Part shown: positions 25,219 to 33,374 of the stretch, one piece after another
Numbering within the stretch: the stretch's first letter is position 1
How the letters are laid out: the number at the start of each line of letters is the position of its first letter
NCBI RefSeq assembly: GCF_900111675.1
Contig: NZ_FOHO01000022.1
Span: 1 to 46,422 of the forward strand
Source: Paracoccus homiensis
Lineage (GTDB): Bacteria > Pseudomonadota > Alphaproteobacteria > Rhodobacterales > Rhodobacteraceae
Length of the DNA stretch: 46,422 nt
Direction: 5' to 3'
Translations under genes and position numbers: made by a program
The notes under the pieces: generated by a model
Seen by the model: the letters and a program-made list of their open reading frames with translations, nothing else
The model's database searches: none
What the model was told of the DNA's origin: nothing

Positions 25219-26208
25219 ATGACCATGCTGAAAGCCCTGTCAGGCCCCGCCCTGCTGGTCCTGCTGGCCGGAACGGCCAATGCGCAGGATTACACCATGC
25301 GCCTGAGCCATCAGTTCCCGCCGACGCATCATACCGCCCTGCGCATGGTGCAGTTCGAAAAGGATGTCGAGGCCCAGACCGGCGGTCAGGTCGATGTGCA
25401 GATCTTCGGTGCGGCGCAGCTGTTCGGCCCGACCCAGCATCATGCCGCCGTCGCCTCGGGCGAGATCGAATCCGCGATCATCCTGAACCTGCAATGGGGC
25501 GGCACCGTGCCGGAAATGGCGGTGACGCTGATCCCGTATCTGATGACCTCGCCCGAGGCGCAGCAGGCGTTTATCGGCTCGCAGGCGTCGGACATGCTGG
25601 ATGACAAGATGCGCGCCGTCGGCGTCCAGAACATCGCGTGGATGGTGGATACCAACGATCTGATCTTCACCTCGGCCAAAGGTCCGCTTGCGGCGCCCGC
25701 CGATTTCGAGGGCATCAAGATCCGCGGTCTGACGCCACTGTTCAACGAGGGGCTGAAAGCGCTTGGCGCGACGCCGGTCAACATGCCCGGCTCGGAAACC
25801 TATCAGGCCCTGCAGACCGGTGTGATCGACGCAGGCGTCACCGGGGTTGCCGCCGCCTATAGCCGGAAATTCTATGAGGTTCAGGACTTTGGCACCGCGA
25901 CGCCGATGTTTCTGGCCTTCGACAATCTGGTCGTGAATCCGTCCTGGTGGGACGGCCTGCCCGAAGACCTGCGGGCCGGGATCCAGCATGCCGCCGACAA
26001 GGCGGTGGACAGTTCGATCATCACCCATGACGGCATCGATCCGGCCGCGATCAAGGTTCTGGCGGATGCCGGGATGGATGTGCATGTGTTGACCGATGAT
26101 CAGGCCGCGCAGCTGCGCGATGTCATGCAGCCGGCGGTGCGCGACGCTTTTGTCGACGAAACCGGGCAGGATGGTGAAACGCTGCTGAAGCTGCTGGAAA
26201 GCAACTGA
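25219..26208 (+). CDS. dctP: TRAP transporter substrate-binding protein
   Basis: A 329-residue DctP-family periplasmic protein. The signal peptide ends at about residue 22 (AGTANAQ). The conserved carboxylate-binding Arg is in FEGIKIRGL, and the helix MPGSETYQALQTGVIDAG is typical. GAGGAGGAGAG precedes the ATG. It delivers an organic acid to the DctQM membrane unit, and its neighbours suggest a C5-C6 dicarboxylate such as hydroxymethylglutarate or citramalate. Its last base overlaps the start of dctQ. Confidence 0.93.
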   Translation: MTMLKALSGPALLVLLAGTANAQDYTMRLSHQFPPTHHTALRMVQFEKDVEAQTGGQVDVQIFGAAQLFGPTQHHAAVASGEIESAIILNLQWGGTVPEMAVTLIPYLMTSPEAQQAFIGSQASDMLDDKMRAVGVQNIAWMVDTNDLIFTSAKGPLAAPADFEGIKIRGLTPLFNEGLKALGATPVNMPGSETYQALQTGVIDAGVTGVAAAYSRKFYEVQDFGTATPMFLAFDNLVVNPSWWDGLPEDLRAGIQHAADKAVDSSIITHDGIDPAAIKVLADAGMDVHVLTDDQAAQLRDVMQPAVRDAFVDETGQDGETLLKLLESN

Positions 26209-26798
26209 TGGCAGGGCACACCCCGCATCCCGCCGACGCGCTGGACGGCGCTGATCCGCCCCGCTGGCTGATGGCGGCGGAACGCGCCGTCGACCTTTTG
26301 ACGCAGGTTGCCTTTGCCCTGGCCGTCACTCTGGTTCTGGCGGATCTGTGCCTGCTGGGCCTGTCGGTCGCCGCCCGCTATCTGCTGAATGCGCCGATCA
26401 TCTGGGGCGATGAGCTTGTCGCCCTGTCACTGACCGCGATCACCATGCTGGCCGCGCCGCGCGTGCTGATGGACCGGGGCCATATCGAGGTGGACATCCT
26501 GACCTCGGCGGCGCGGGGCAGGCTGGCGCTGGTGATCCGGCTTTGGGGTTTGGCCGCCGTTCTGGCCGTTGCGCTGCTGCTGATCTTCAACGGCTGGCAC
26601 ACGGCCATGTTTTCCAGGATGATCAACAGCCTGACCGATGGCTATCTGGAACTGCCCCTGTGGATGCTGCAACTGCTGCTGCCGTTTGGCGGTGCGCTGC
26701 TGCTGCCCGTCATCGCGTTGCAGGTCGCGCAGACATTCGTGTTGTGGCGCCGGGCGTCGGGCGCACCCACATCTTGCACCGAAGGAGCCCGCCAATGA
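26208..26798 (+). CDS. dctQ: TRAP transporter small membrane subunit
   Basis: A 196-residue inner-membrane protein with four hydrophobic segments. It has the family pattern ARYLLNAPIIWGDELVALSLTAITMLAAPRVLMDRGHIEVDIL between helices two and three. It begins on the dctP stop codon and its own stop overlaps dctM as ATGA, so the three TRAP subunits are translated as a unit. It links the binding protein to the large sodium-driven subunit. Confidence 0.92.
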   Translation: MAGHTPHPADALDGADPPRWLMAAERAVDLLTQVAFALAVTLVLADLCLLGLSVAARYLLNAPIIWGDELVALSLTAITMLAAPRVLMDRGHIEVDILTSAARGRLALVIRLWGLAAVLAVALLLIFNGWHTAMFSRMINSLTDGYLELPLWMLQLLLPFGGALLLPVIALQVAQTFVLWRRASGAPTSCTEGARQ

Positions 26799-28072
26799 TC
26801 ATCATTGCCATTCTGGGGACATTGCTTGTGCTGTTGTTCACGGGTGTTCCGATCTTTGCCGGGCTGACGCTGTATGGCGGGGCGTTGCTGCTGATCACGC
26901 AGGGTAATTTCGGTTCGGTCGCGGACATCATCTTTCACGAGGTAAACCGCTATCTGCTGGTCGCGATCCCGCTGTTCGCCTTCATGGCCAATATCATGAT
27001 CCGGGGCAGGGTGGTCGATGATCTGTATGACGCCGCCTATACCTTCACCCGTCACCTGCCGGGGGGGCTGGCGGTGGCGACCATTCTGGCCTGCACGGTC
27101 TTTGCCGCCATTTCGGGGTCTTCCGTTGCGACGGCAATGACGATCGGCGCCGTGGCGATTCCGCAGATGCTGCGCTTTGGCTATGACGAACGGCTTGCCT
27201 ATGGCGTCGTGGCCGCAGGGGGCACGCTGGGTATCCTGATCCCGCCATCGGGGCCGATGATCCTTTACGGGGTGACGACCGACACCTCGATCGGGGGGTT
27301 GTTCATGGCAGGCGTCGTGCCCGGCGCGACCCTGGCCGGCATCTTTATCCTGTGGGCGGTGATCCGCACTGCGATGTCGGGCAAGATGACGCGCGAACGC
27401 ATGGCCCGCCCCGCCGAGATGGCGGCCGCCCTGCGCAAATCGTTCTGGGCGATCCTCATGCCTGTTTTCGTGCTGGGCGGCATGTATGCAGGCATCTTCA
27501 CCGCGACCGAGGCCGCCGCCGCCGGCGCGTGGTTGGCCCTGGCGATCACCGTGGTCGTCTATCGGTCGATCGGATTGCGCGATATCTGGAACTCGGCCGC
27601 GGATGCCGCAAGGATGTCGGGGATGCTGTTCATGATCCTTGCCGGGGCGACGGTGTTCAGCCATGTCCTGACCAAGATGCGCGTTCCCCAGCAATTGGTC
27701 GAAACGCTGGTCGCCGCCGATATGGGTGCGCTGGGGTTCGTTCTGGTGATGATGGCGATGATCCTGATCCTGGGGATGTTCCTGGAATCCGTGGCCATCA
27801 TCCTGATCACCGCGCCCGTGATCCTGCCCGCGATGATCCATCTTGGCATCGACCCGATCTGGTATGGCGTGCTTCTGGTCGTCAATCTGGAAATGGCGAT
27901 GATCACCCCGCCCGTGGGCATGAACCTGTTCACCCTGAAGGCGATAACAGGGGCACCCATGGGCCGCATCGCGGCGGGATCGGCGCCCTATGTGGTGCTG
28001 ATGCTGATCACGCTGGGGCTTCTTGTCGCGGTGCCGCAGATCGCGCTGTGGCTGCCATCGAAACTGTTCTGA
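26795..28072 (+). CDS. dctM: TRAP transporter large membrane subunit
   Basis: A 425-residue inner-membrane carrier with about 11-12 helices, the sodium-coupled part of the TRAP system. Family blocks include FTGVPIFAGLTLYG, FAAISGSSVATAMTIGAVAIPQMLRFGYDERLAYG, GGTLGILIPPSGPMILYG and VNLEMAMITPPVGMNLF. The start is ATG 26795, overlapping the dctQ stop and preceded by GAAGGAG; the longer frame from 26543 is a shadow of dctQ. Confidence 0.93.
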   Translation: MIIIAILGTLLVLLFTGVPIFAGLTLYGGALLLITQGNFGSVADIIFHEVNRYLLVAIPLFAFMANIMIRGRVVDDLYDAAYTFTRHLPGGLAVATILACTVFAAISGSSVATAMTIGAVAIPQMLRFGYDERLAYGVVAAGGTLGILIPPSGPMILYGVTTDTSIGGLFMAGVVPGATLAGIFILWAVIRTAMSGKMTRERMARPAEMAAALRKSFWAILMPVFVLGGMYAGIFTATEAAAAGAWLALAITVVVYRSIGLRDIWNSAADAARMSGMLFMILAGATVFSHVLTKMRVPQQLVETLVAADMGALGFVLVMMAMILILGMFLESVAIILITAPVILPAMIHLGIDPIWYGVLLVVNLEMAMITPPVGMNLFTLKAITGAPMGRIAAGSAPYVVLMLITLGLLVAVPQIALWLPSKLF

Positions 28073-28136
28073 TCGCGGCGCGCGCAGCGGCGTGATAGGG
28101 AAACGACATATCAATATCAGTCTTTTGGGGGCATCC

Positions 28137-29024
28137 ATGCATCGTCAGTTCATACCCGCGATCGCAGCCATGTTCATGGCAGCGGCCACCCCGTCCCTTG
28201 CGGAAATGACGCCCATCCCCGCACAGAAGGATTGGGTCGATGCAAAACGGCAGATCACCCTGAACGACGGGTTGACGGTCAGCTATGTCGAGATGGGTCC
28301 GCCCGATGGGCAGCCGATCCTGCTGTTGCACGGCTATACGGACAATTCGCGCAGCTGGTCCTTGCTTGCGCCGCATCTGGACGGACGACGCCTGATCGCG
28401 ATGGACCTGCGTGGGCATGGCGACAGCGACGCGCCGATCTGCTGTTATGGCATCGACAGCCTTGCAAGCGACGTCAATGCCTTCATGGAGGCGGTAGGGA
28501 TCGAACAGGCCGATGTCGTGGGGCATTCGCTTGGCTCGATGACCGCGGCGACGCTTGCGGCCTATCATCCAGAGAAGGTGGATGAACTGGTGCTGATCTC
28601 GACCTCGGCTTATCTGCCGAAAGAGGCCGGTGACTGGCTGTGGGACAATGTGCCCCTGCTGCAGCGCCCCATCGATCCGGACGGCGAGTTCATGATGAAC
28701 TGGTACTGGAACCCGACCCCGGTGGACGAGGGTTTCCTGAAACGCGAACGGGCCGAAAGCGCCGCCGCGCCCGAGGTGACCTGGATGGGTGTGCTGCGCA
28801 GCCTTGGCCTGACCGACTGGAGCCGGATCGCAGGACGGATCAAGGCGCCGACGATGATCCTTTGGGGCGATCAGGACAGCCTGTTCGACGCCACCAGCCA
28901 GGACCATATCAAGACGGTCATGCCCGATGCGAAATACGTCACCTATGCGGGCCACGGTCACAACATGTTCTGGGAAATCCCACAGCAGGTCGGCGCGGAT
29001 ATCACACAGTTTCTGGGCCGCTAG
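28137..29024 (+). CDS. Exported alpha/beta-hydrolase
   Basis: A 295-residue alpha/beta-hydrolase with a signal peptide (MHRQFIPAIAAMFMAAATPSLA). The nucleophile elbow is VVGHSLGSM, the oxyanion strand is ILLLHGYTDNSRSW, the acid is in ILWGDQDSLFD and the His in YAGHGHNMFWE. This resembles enol-lactonase/haloperoxidase-type hydrolases, but a secreted form points to an esterase or lactonase acting outside the cytoplasm. It lies 64 nt after the TRAP operon in the same direction and may be co-transcribed; if so it could free the imported acid from an ester. It is convergent with the mutarotase gene. Confidence 0.87.
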   Translation: MHRQFIPAIAAMFMAAATPSLAEMTPIPAQKDWVDAKRQITLNDGLTVSYVEMGPPDGQPILLLHGYTDNSRSWSLLAPHLDGRRLIAMDLRGHGDSDAPICCYGIDSLASDVNAFMEAVGIEQADVVGHSLGSMTAATLAAYHPEKVDELVLISTSAYLPKEAGDWLWDNVPLLQRPIDPDGEFMMNWYWNPTPVDEGFLKRERAESAAAPEVTWMGVLRSLGLTDWSRIAGRIKAPTMILWGDQDSLFDATSQDHIKTVMPDAKYVTYAGHGHNMFWEIPQQVGADITQFLGR

Positions 29025-29046
29025 AGCAGGGTCGTTGCGGCCGGGC

Positions 29047-29376
29047 CTAGTCCAAGTGAAACGCCTCGGTCACCGCGGCCCACCATTCGTTTTCGCCGCG
29101 GGTTTCCAGCGGTTTCTGCATCGGCCCGCAGATTGCCCACCAGTCGCGCGTGATCGGGTCGGCTGAGATTGCGGCATTGTCGGCGGCGAAATCCGTGCCG
29201 GTATATTCCCAATAGCTGAACATCAGCATTTCGGGTTCGCGCAGAAAGATCGAGTAATTGGTGATATGCGAGGCGCGCAGACGGGCCAGAACCTCGGGCC
29301 AGACTGCCGCGTGCAGTCGCAGATACTCTGCCTTGTGTTCCGGCCGCAGACCGATGACATGGGCCATGCGCTTCAT
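29047..29376 (-). CDS. Sugar mutarotase, RhaM/DUF718 family
   Basis: A 109-residue protein of the L-rhamnose mutarotase family (HAAVWPEVLARLRASHITNYSIFLRE, then MLMFSYWEYTG and DPITRDWWAICGPMQKP). It interconverts the anomers of a hexose; the family also serves L-fucose clusters. The gene lies nine bases after the COG3618 lactonase on the same strand. With an aldose dehydrogenase nearby, it would supply the right anomer of L-galactose, L-fucose or L-rhamnose. AAGCGCATG includes the start, preceded by GGGGGCCGAC. Confidence 0.87.
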   Translation of the reverse strand: MKRMAHVIGLRPEHKAEYLRLHAAVWPEVLARLRASHITNYSIFLREPEMLMFSYWEYTGTDFAADNAAISADPITRDWWAICGPMQKPLETRGENEWWAAVTEAFHLD

Positions 29377-29385
29377 GTCGGCCCC

Positions 29386-30210
29386 CTATCCCAGATCATA
29401 GATGCGTGTGGCATTGTCGCCAAACAACCCGGCCTGTTCCTCGGGCGACAGCCCCGCGGCCAGACCTTGGGCCACCGACAGCCAGCGGCCATAGTCGCCG
29501 GCCAGCTCCAGCACGGGCCAGTCACTGCCCCACATCAACCGCCGGGGACCAAAACTTTCGGCGATGTGGTCAAAGACCGGCTGAAGGGCCTGAACGGACC
29601 AGCCCGGACCGTATTCATTCGCAAGCCCGGACAGCTTGCAGGTGATCTGTGGATGGGCGGCAAGGGCCGTCATGCCTGAACGCCAGTCCTCGCCGGGATC
29701 GGTTCCGTCAAAGACCGGCTTCGCGCAATGATCGATGATGATGGACAGGTCGGGCACGGTCCGCGCCAACTGTTCGATCACCCGCAGATGGCGCGGTGTG
29801 ATCAACGCATCCAGTCGCAGCCCCGATCGCGCCAGCTGGTGCAGCCCGCGCAGAACATCCGGCCGCAGGATCCAGTCCGTGTCGGAAATGTCCTGCAGCA
29901 TGGGGCGCACGCCCCGCAGCTTTGGATGGTGCAGCCGCGCGATCTGGGCCGGAACATCGCCGGTCAAGTCCAGCCAGCCGACGACGCCCCTGATCAGCGG
30001 GTCACGGTCGCCGAGCTGTAACAGGAACTCGGTCTCGGCCAGCGTGGGGGCGGCCTGCACGACGACGGTGCCGCCGACATTCGCCGCCCGCGCCAAGGGG
30101 TACAGGTCGCGCGGCAGGATATCACGCCGGATCTGCGCAACGCTGTCATCCATCCAGCCATAGTCGCCACGGTCGATCCGCCAGAAATGCTGATGCGCGT
30201 CGATGATCAC
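29386..30210 (-). CDS. COG3618 amidohydrolase, sugar 1,5-lactonase (L-fucono/L-galactono type)
   Basis: A 274-residue metal-dependent hydrolase of the amidohydrolase superfamily. HxH is in IIDAHQHFWRID at the very start, a later His in IIIDHCAKPVFDG, and the closing Asp in WGSDWPVLELAGDY. Members of COG3618 with proven activity open L-fucono-, L-galactono- and related lactones. I chose the GTG at 30210 because AAGGA lies seven bases before it and homology begins at once; the longer TTG frame crosses the promoter. It is divergent from the uxaB-like gene, with which it should share control. Confidence 0.88.
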   Translation of the reverse strand: MIIDAHQHFWRIDRGDYGWMDDSVAQIRRDILPRDLYPLARAANVGGTVVVQAAPTLAETEFLLQLGDRDPLIRGVVGWLDLTGDVPAQIARLHHPKLRGVRPMLQDISDTDWILRPDVLRGLHQLARSGLRLDALITPRHLRVIEQLARTVPDLSIIIDHCAKPVFDGTDPGEDWRSGMTALAAHPQITCKLSGLANEYGPGWSVQALQPVFDHIAESFGPRRLMWGSDWPVLELAGDYGRWLSVAQGLAAGLSPEEQAGLFGDNATRIYDLG

Positions 30211-30272
30211 GATTAATCCTTGCACGTGTGAATGTTCTAAATAATAAGGAACCGAACGTGGGAGGATCGTCA
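30211..30272. promoter_or_regulatory. Divergent promoter of the lactonase-mutarotase and UxaB-AKR operons
   Basis: Short AT-rich gap with ATGTTCTAAATAATAAG (30232-30248). A similar ATGTTTGAAATTATTAA stands at 33333-33349 in the promoter of the ribose-type ABC operon (13 of 17 identical). This suggests a shared operator for the GntR protein encoded at 32337-33239. The right-hand gene has the ribosome site GGGAGGA before 30273. Confidence 0.45.
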
Positions 30273-31367
30273 ATGCCTAATCCATCCGTGCTGCAATTCG
30301 GGACCAGCCGGTTTCTGCAGGCACATGCCGACCTGTTCTTTGCGGAATCCATGCCGGATGCCCGCCCTGTCACGGTCGTTCAGACCAGCGGCGATGCCCG
30401 TCGCGCGGCGCGGTTGGCGGCCCTGGCCAAAGGTTATCAGGTCAGGATTCGCGGTCTGGTGAATGGCGTTCCGACAGACACGGTTCAGGAAGTCTCATCG
30501 ATCCGTCGCGGGTTGTCCTTCGAAGCCGATATGGCAGAAGTGCAGGATCTGGCGCAGCGGGTGGACATCATCCTGTCCAACACCGGCGATACCGGGTTCA
30601 GCCCAACCCCTGCCGATGCCAAGCCCGATCTGTGCCCGAAGATGTCCTATCCGGCAAAGCTTGCCCATCTCTTGCACCGGCGTTTCAGGGCAGGCGCGCG
30701 ACCTGTCCAGATCATGCCGACCGAGCTGATCCGCAACAACGGCACGCAGCTGCGCCACCTTGTCTGCCAGGCAGCGGCCGATATGGGTAAGGAATATCAC
30801 GACTGGCTGTGCCATGAGGTTGTCTGGGTCAATTCCCTTGTCGACCGCATCGTATCCCAGCCGCTTTACCCCGCAGGCGCGGTGGCCGAGCCCTATGCGC
30901 TTTGGGCGATTCAGGATCAGGCGCGGTTGACGGTGCCGTGCATCCATCCGGCAGTTCAGGTGGTGCCCGATCTTGGCGTGATCGAGCGGCGCAAACTGTT
31001 CGTGCTGAATCTGGGACATAGCCTTATGGTCTCGGAATGGTTGGAAAAAGGACGTTTCGGTCCGGTTCATGTCCGCGACGTGATGCAGGACGCGGACTGG
31101 GCCGCGCGGTTGCGCGCGCTTTACAAAGACGAGGTCAGGCCCGCCTTCGTTCTGGCCGGTGAGGCCGAAGGTCTGGACGACTATATCGAAACCACGCTGG
31201 GGCGTTTTGCGAACCCCTATCTTGATCACCGGCTAGAGGATATCGCCCAGAACCACGCCGAGAAACTCGACCGGCGGATCGGCGCGTTCCTATCATGGGC
31301 GCAGGCACATGGCGACAGCGGTCCCAAGCCAAAGCTGCGGGCCGCATTGCAAGGACAAATCGAATGA
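30273..31367 (+). CDS. uxaB: Tagaturonate reductase-like enzyme (mannitol dehydrogenase family)
   Basis: A 364-residue NAD-dependent polyol-type dehydrogenase. The N-terminus LQFGTSRFLQAHADLFF, then LSNTGDTGF, SYPAKLAHLLHRRF, PTELIRNNG, VWVNSLVDRIV, EPYALWAI and GRFANPYLDHRLEDI follow the UxaB order. It would reduce D-tagaturonate to D-altronate with NADH. It is about 120 residues shorter than E. coli UxaB (about 480), but all blocks I know are present in order, so it looks like a compact form rather than a fragment. The start is ATG 30273, after GGGAGGA; its stop overlaps the AKR start as ATGA. Mannitol- or altronate-type dehydrogenase activity is the alternative. Confidence 0.8.
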   Translation: MPNPSVLQFGTSRFLQAHADLFFAESMPDARPVTVVQTSGDARRAARLAALAKGYQVRIRGLVNGVPTDTVQEVSSIRRGLSFEADMAEVQDLAQRVDIILSNTGDTGFSPTPADAKPDLCPKMSYPAKLAHLLHRRFRAGARPVQIMPTELIRNNGTQLRHLVCQAAADMGKEYHDWLCHEVVWVNSLVDRIVSQPLYPAGAVAEPYALWAIQDQARLTVPCIHPAVQVVPDLGVIERRKLFVLNLGHSLMVSEWLEKGRFGPVHVRDVMQDADWAARLRALYKDEVRPAFVLAGEAEGLDDYIETTLGRFANPYLDHRLEDIAQNHAEKLDRRIGAFLSWAQAHGDSGPKPKLRAALQGQIE

Positions 31368-32332
31368 AAACGCGCCGCATGGGTCGGGTCGACCTGACCG
31401 TGACCGAACTCTCCTTTGGCTGTTCCAGCATCGGCAATCTTTACCGCCAGATCAGCGACGCCGAGGCGCAGTCGGTGCTGGCCTGTGCCTGGGATGCCGG
31501 GATCCGCTATTTCGACACGGCGCCGCATTACGGGCGCGGCCTGTCGGAGCAACGCCTCGGCCGGTTTCTGGCCTCGCGACCAGAGGCGGTGATCTCGACC
31601 AAGGTCGGGCGCGTCCTGTCACCGGCCCTTGCGCCGATTTCAGAGGCTGACGGCTTCGTCAATCCGGCGCAGAACGACATGCGCTTTGACTATTCGGGCG
31701 ACGGCATCGAGGAAAGCTTCGAGCAAAGCTGCGAACGATTAAAGCGCAGTCGCATAGATATCCTTTATGTCCATGATCTTGGGGAATTTACTCACGGTCA
31801 GGCAGGAAATGCGGTCCATCGCGAAGATTTTCTTGGATCCGGATATAAGCGTCTGATGAAGCTTAAGGAAACGGGCCGAATTCGCGCATTCGGCTTGGGT
31901 GTCAATGAATGTGCGGTCTGCCTTGATGTGATGCGCCATGCGGGGCCTGTGGACGTGATCCTTCTGGCGGGGCGCCTGACCCTGCTGGATCGCAGCGCCG
32001 AGGCTGAGCTGGTTCCGCAATGTCGGCAAGCGGGCACCGACCTTGTTCTTGGCGGGATCTTCAATTCCGGCATTCTGGCGACGGGGCCGGTCGCGGGGGC
32101 CACCTATGATTACGGTCCGGCACCGCAACATGTGCTGACGCGCGTCGCGCAATTGCAGGCACAGGCACAGGCGCAGGGGGTTCCCCTGGCCACTGCCGCG
32201 CTGCATTTTGCGCTGCGCCATCCGGCTGTGGTTTCGACGCTGCTAGGGACAGCGAAACCAGCATCCCTGATGCGCAATCTTGCCGCTGCCAAGGCGGAGA
32301 CGCCGCCCGGATTGCGGGCGCTGTTCGCTTAG
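31364..32332 (+). CDS. Aldo/keto reductase, L-galactose/L-fucose (D-threo-aldose) 1-dehydrogenase type
   Basis: A 322-residue AKR. The catalytic tetrad is intact: Asp and Tyr in YFDTAPHYG, Lys in ISTKVGR, His in LYVHDLG. Its pattern (GCSSIGNLYR near the N-terminus, then VGRVLSPA and LLAGRLTLLDR) is that of the D-threo-aldose/L-fucose/L-galactose dehydrogenase group, which oxidises the sugar at C1 to the lactone. It is coupled to the uxaB-like gene by ATGA. The divergent lactonase and mutarotase would supply and consume its substrate and product. Confidence 0.87.
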   Translation: MKTRRMGRVDLTVTELSFGCSSIGNLYRQISDAEAQSVLACAWDAGIRYFDTAPHYGRGLSEQRLGRFLASRPEAVISTKVGRVLSPALAPISEADGFVNPAQNDMRFDYSGDGIEESFEQSCERLKRSRIDILYVHDLGEFTHGQAGNAVHREDFLGSGYKRLMKLKETGRIRAFGLGVNECAVCLDVMRHAGPVDVILLAGRLTLLDRSAEAELVPQCRQAGTDLVLGGIFNSGILATGPVAGATYDYGPAPQHVLTRVAQLQAQAQAQGVPLATAALHFALRHPAVVSTLLGTAKPASLMRNLAAAKAETPPGLRALFA

Positions 32333-32336
32333 GCCG

Positions 32337-33239
32337 CTAGCCCAGATCGTGATGGCGCAATGATGACAGAAGCGTGGTTTTCGAGGTGCGCAGGTGGCGC
32401 TGTGCCGCGGCGCGTGCGGCATCGGCGTCGCGGGCCTCCAACGCGTCGATAATGGCAAGATGTTCATCTATGGCGGCGGCGTTCCGTTCCTTTTCGGCCG
32501 TCTTGTCCCACATATAGTGATAGTGGAAGATCAGTGAGATAACCTTTTGAAATTCAGCGATGAACCGGTTCTTGACAACCGAGTTGATCGCAAGATGAAA
32601 CTGTTCATCCAGTTTCGAGAATTCGTGATAGTCGGTTTCCATGGCGGTTTTCAGCGTCAGGTGATCGGCCCGCACTTTTGCCAGCGCCGCCCATACGGGA
32701 TGACCGACCGGCGCCTCGGCCACCTGAGCGACCGCGTTCAGCTCCAGCACCGAACGAAAATCCGACAGCTCGATCGCGAAATCCTTGGTGAACCCCAGCA
32801 ACATCCACCCGCCTTTCGGACGTCGCGACACAAGCCCGAACCGGCTTAGACCTGCAAGAAACTCCCGCAGATCATGCTGAGGCACATCGAAATTGCGCGA
32901 CAGTTCGGCGATCGACAGCGGCGTATTAGCGGGCACGTCGAAGCGCAGCACCCAATCCAGAAAACGCTGCTCCAGATCGCCCTTATCCGCAGATGAGCGC
33001 GGTAGTGCGATCCTGTCCCCGCTTTGCGGTGCGCGCAGAAGGGATTTGTCGCGCCCCTGCCAAGAGATCAGGCCCAGTTCCTGCATCCGTGTCAGACAGC
33101 GGCGTATCACGGTCCGGCTGACGCCTGCGATTTCGGACAGCCGCGTTTCGGACGGGATGGGTGCCGCGACCGGCAGCGTTTCGCAATAGGTCAGGATCTG
33201 GTTATAGGCCTCGCGGTATCTGGTGTCGCTGCGCGCCAT
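32337..33239 (-). CDS. GntR/FCD regulator with two tandem winged-helix domains
   Basis: A 300-residue regulator. Residues 5-68 form a first winged helix (YREAYNQILTYCETL ... SETRLSEIAGVSRTVIRRCLTRMQELGLI). Residues 88-150 look like a second (EQRFLDWVLRFDV ... LSIAELSRNFDVPQHDLREFLAGLSRFGLV), and 155-300 is the FCD ligand domain (FRSVLELNAVAQ ... FHLAINSVVKNRF ... DEHLAIIDALEARDADAARAAAQRHL). FCD proteins normally have one winged helix and about 230 residues. I chose ATG 33239, preceded by AAAGGGG. It is divergent from the ribose-type ABC operon and probably controls the whole L-sugar cluster. Confidence 0.85.
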   Translation of the reverse strand: MARSDTRYREAYNQILTYCETLPVAAPIPSETRLSEIAGVSRTVIRRCLTRMQELGLISWQGRDKSLLRAPQSGDRIALPRSSADKGDLEQRFLDWVLRFDVPANTPLSIAELSRNFDVPQHDLREFLAGLSRFGLVSRRPKGGWMLLGFTKDFAIELSDFRSVLELNAVAQVAEAPVGHPVWAALAKVRADHLTLKTAMETDYHEFSKLDEQFHLAINSVVKNRFIAEFQKVISLIFHYHYMWDKTAEKERNAAAIDEHLAIIDALEARDADAARAAAQRHLRTSKTTLLSSLRHHDLG

Positions 33240-33374
33240 GTGTCGGCCCCTTTCGATTCCGGCATGTTCGCCGCACCTGTATTTGTTCATTATCATAAAA
33301 AACATTTGACAGAAAGCAAGACGATCCTGCTTATGTTTGAAATTATTAAATGCAGTGATGCGAAAGGAAGGCGC
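33240..33374. promoter_or_regulatory. Promoter and operator region of the ribose-type ABC operon
   Basis: TTGACA (33306-33311) is a consensus -35. AAGCA/TGCTT (33314-33318 and 33328-33332) forms an imperfect palindrome directly downstream, and TTATGT (33331-33336) is a weak -10 at 19-bp spacing. ATGTTTGAAATTATTAA (33333-33349) matches the site at 30232; an inverted, looser copy ends at AAACAT (33300-33305). AAGGAAGG precedes the permease ATG at 33375. Confidence 0.55.

Noticed and set aside
26642..28138. 498-codon minus frame rich in His, Gln, Asp and Arg
   Set aside because: Exact antisense of the dctM gene; composition typical of a reverse-strand membrane-protein shadow.
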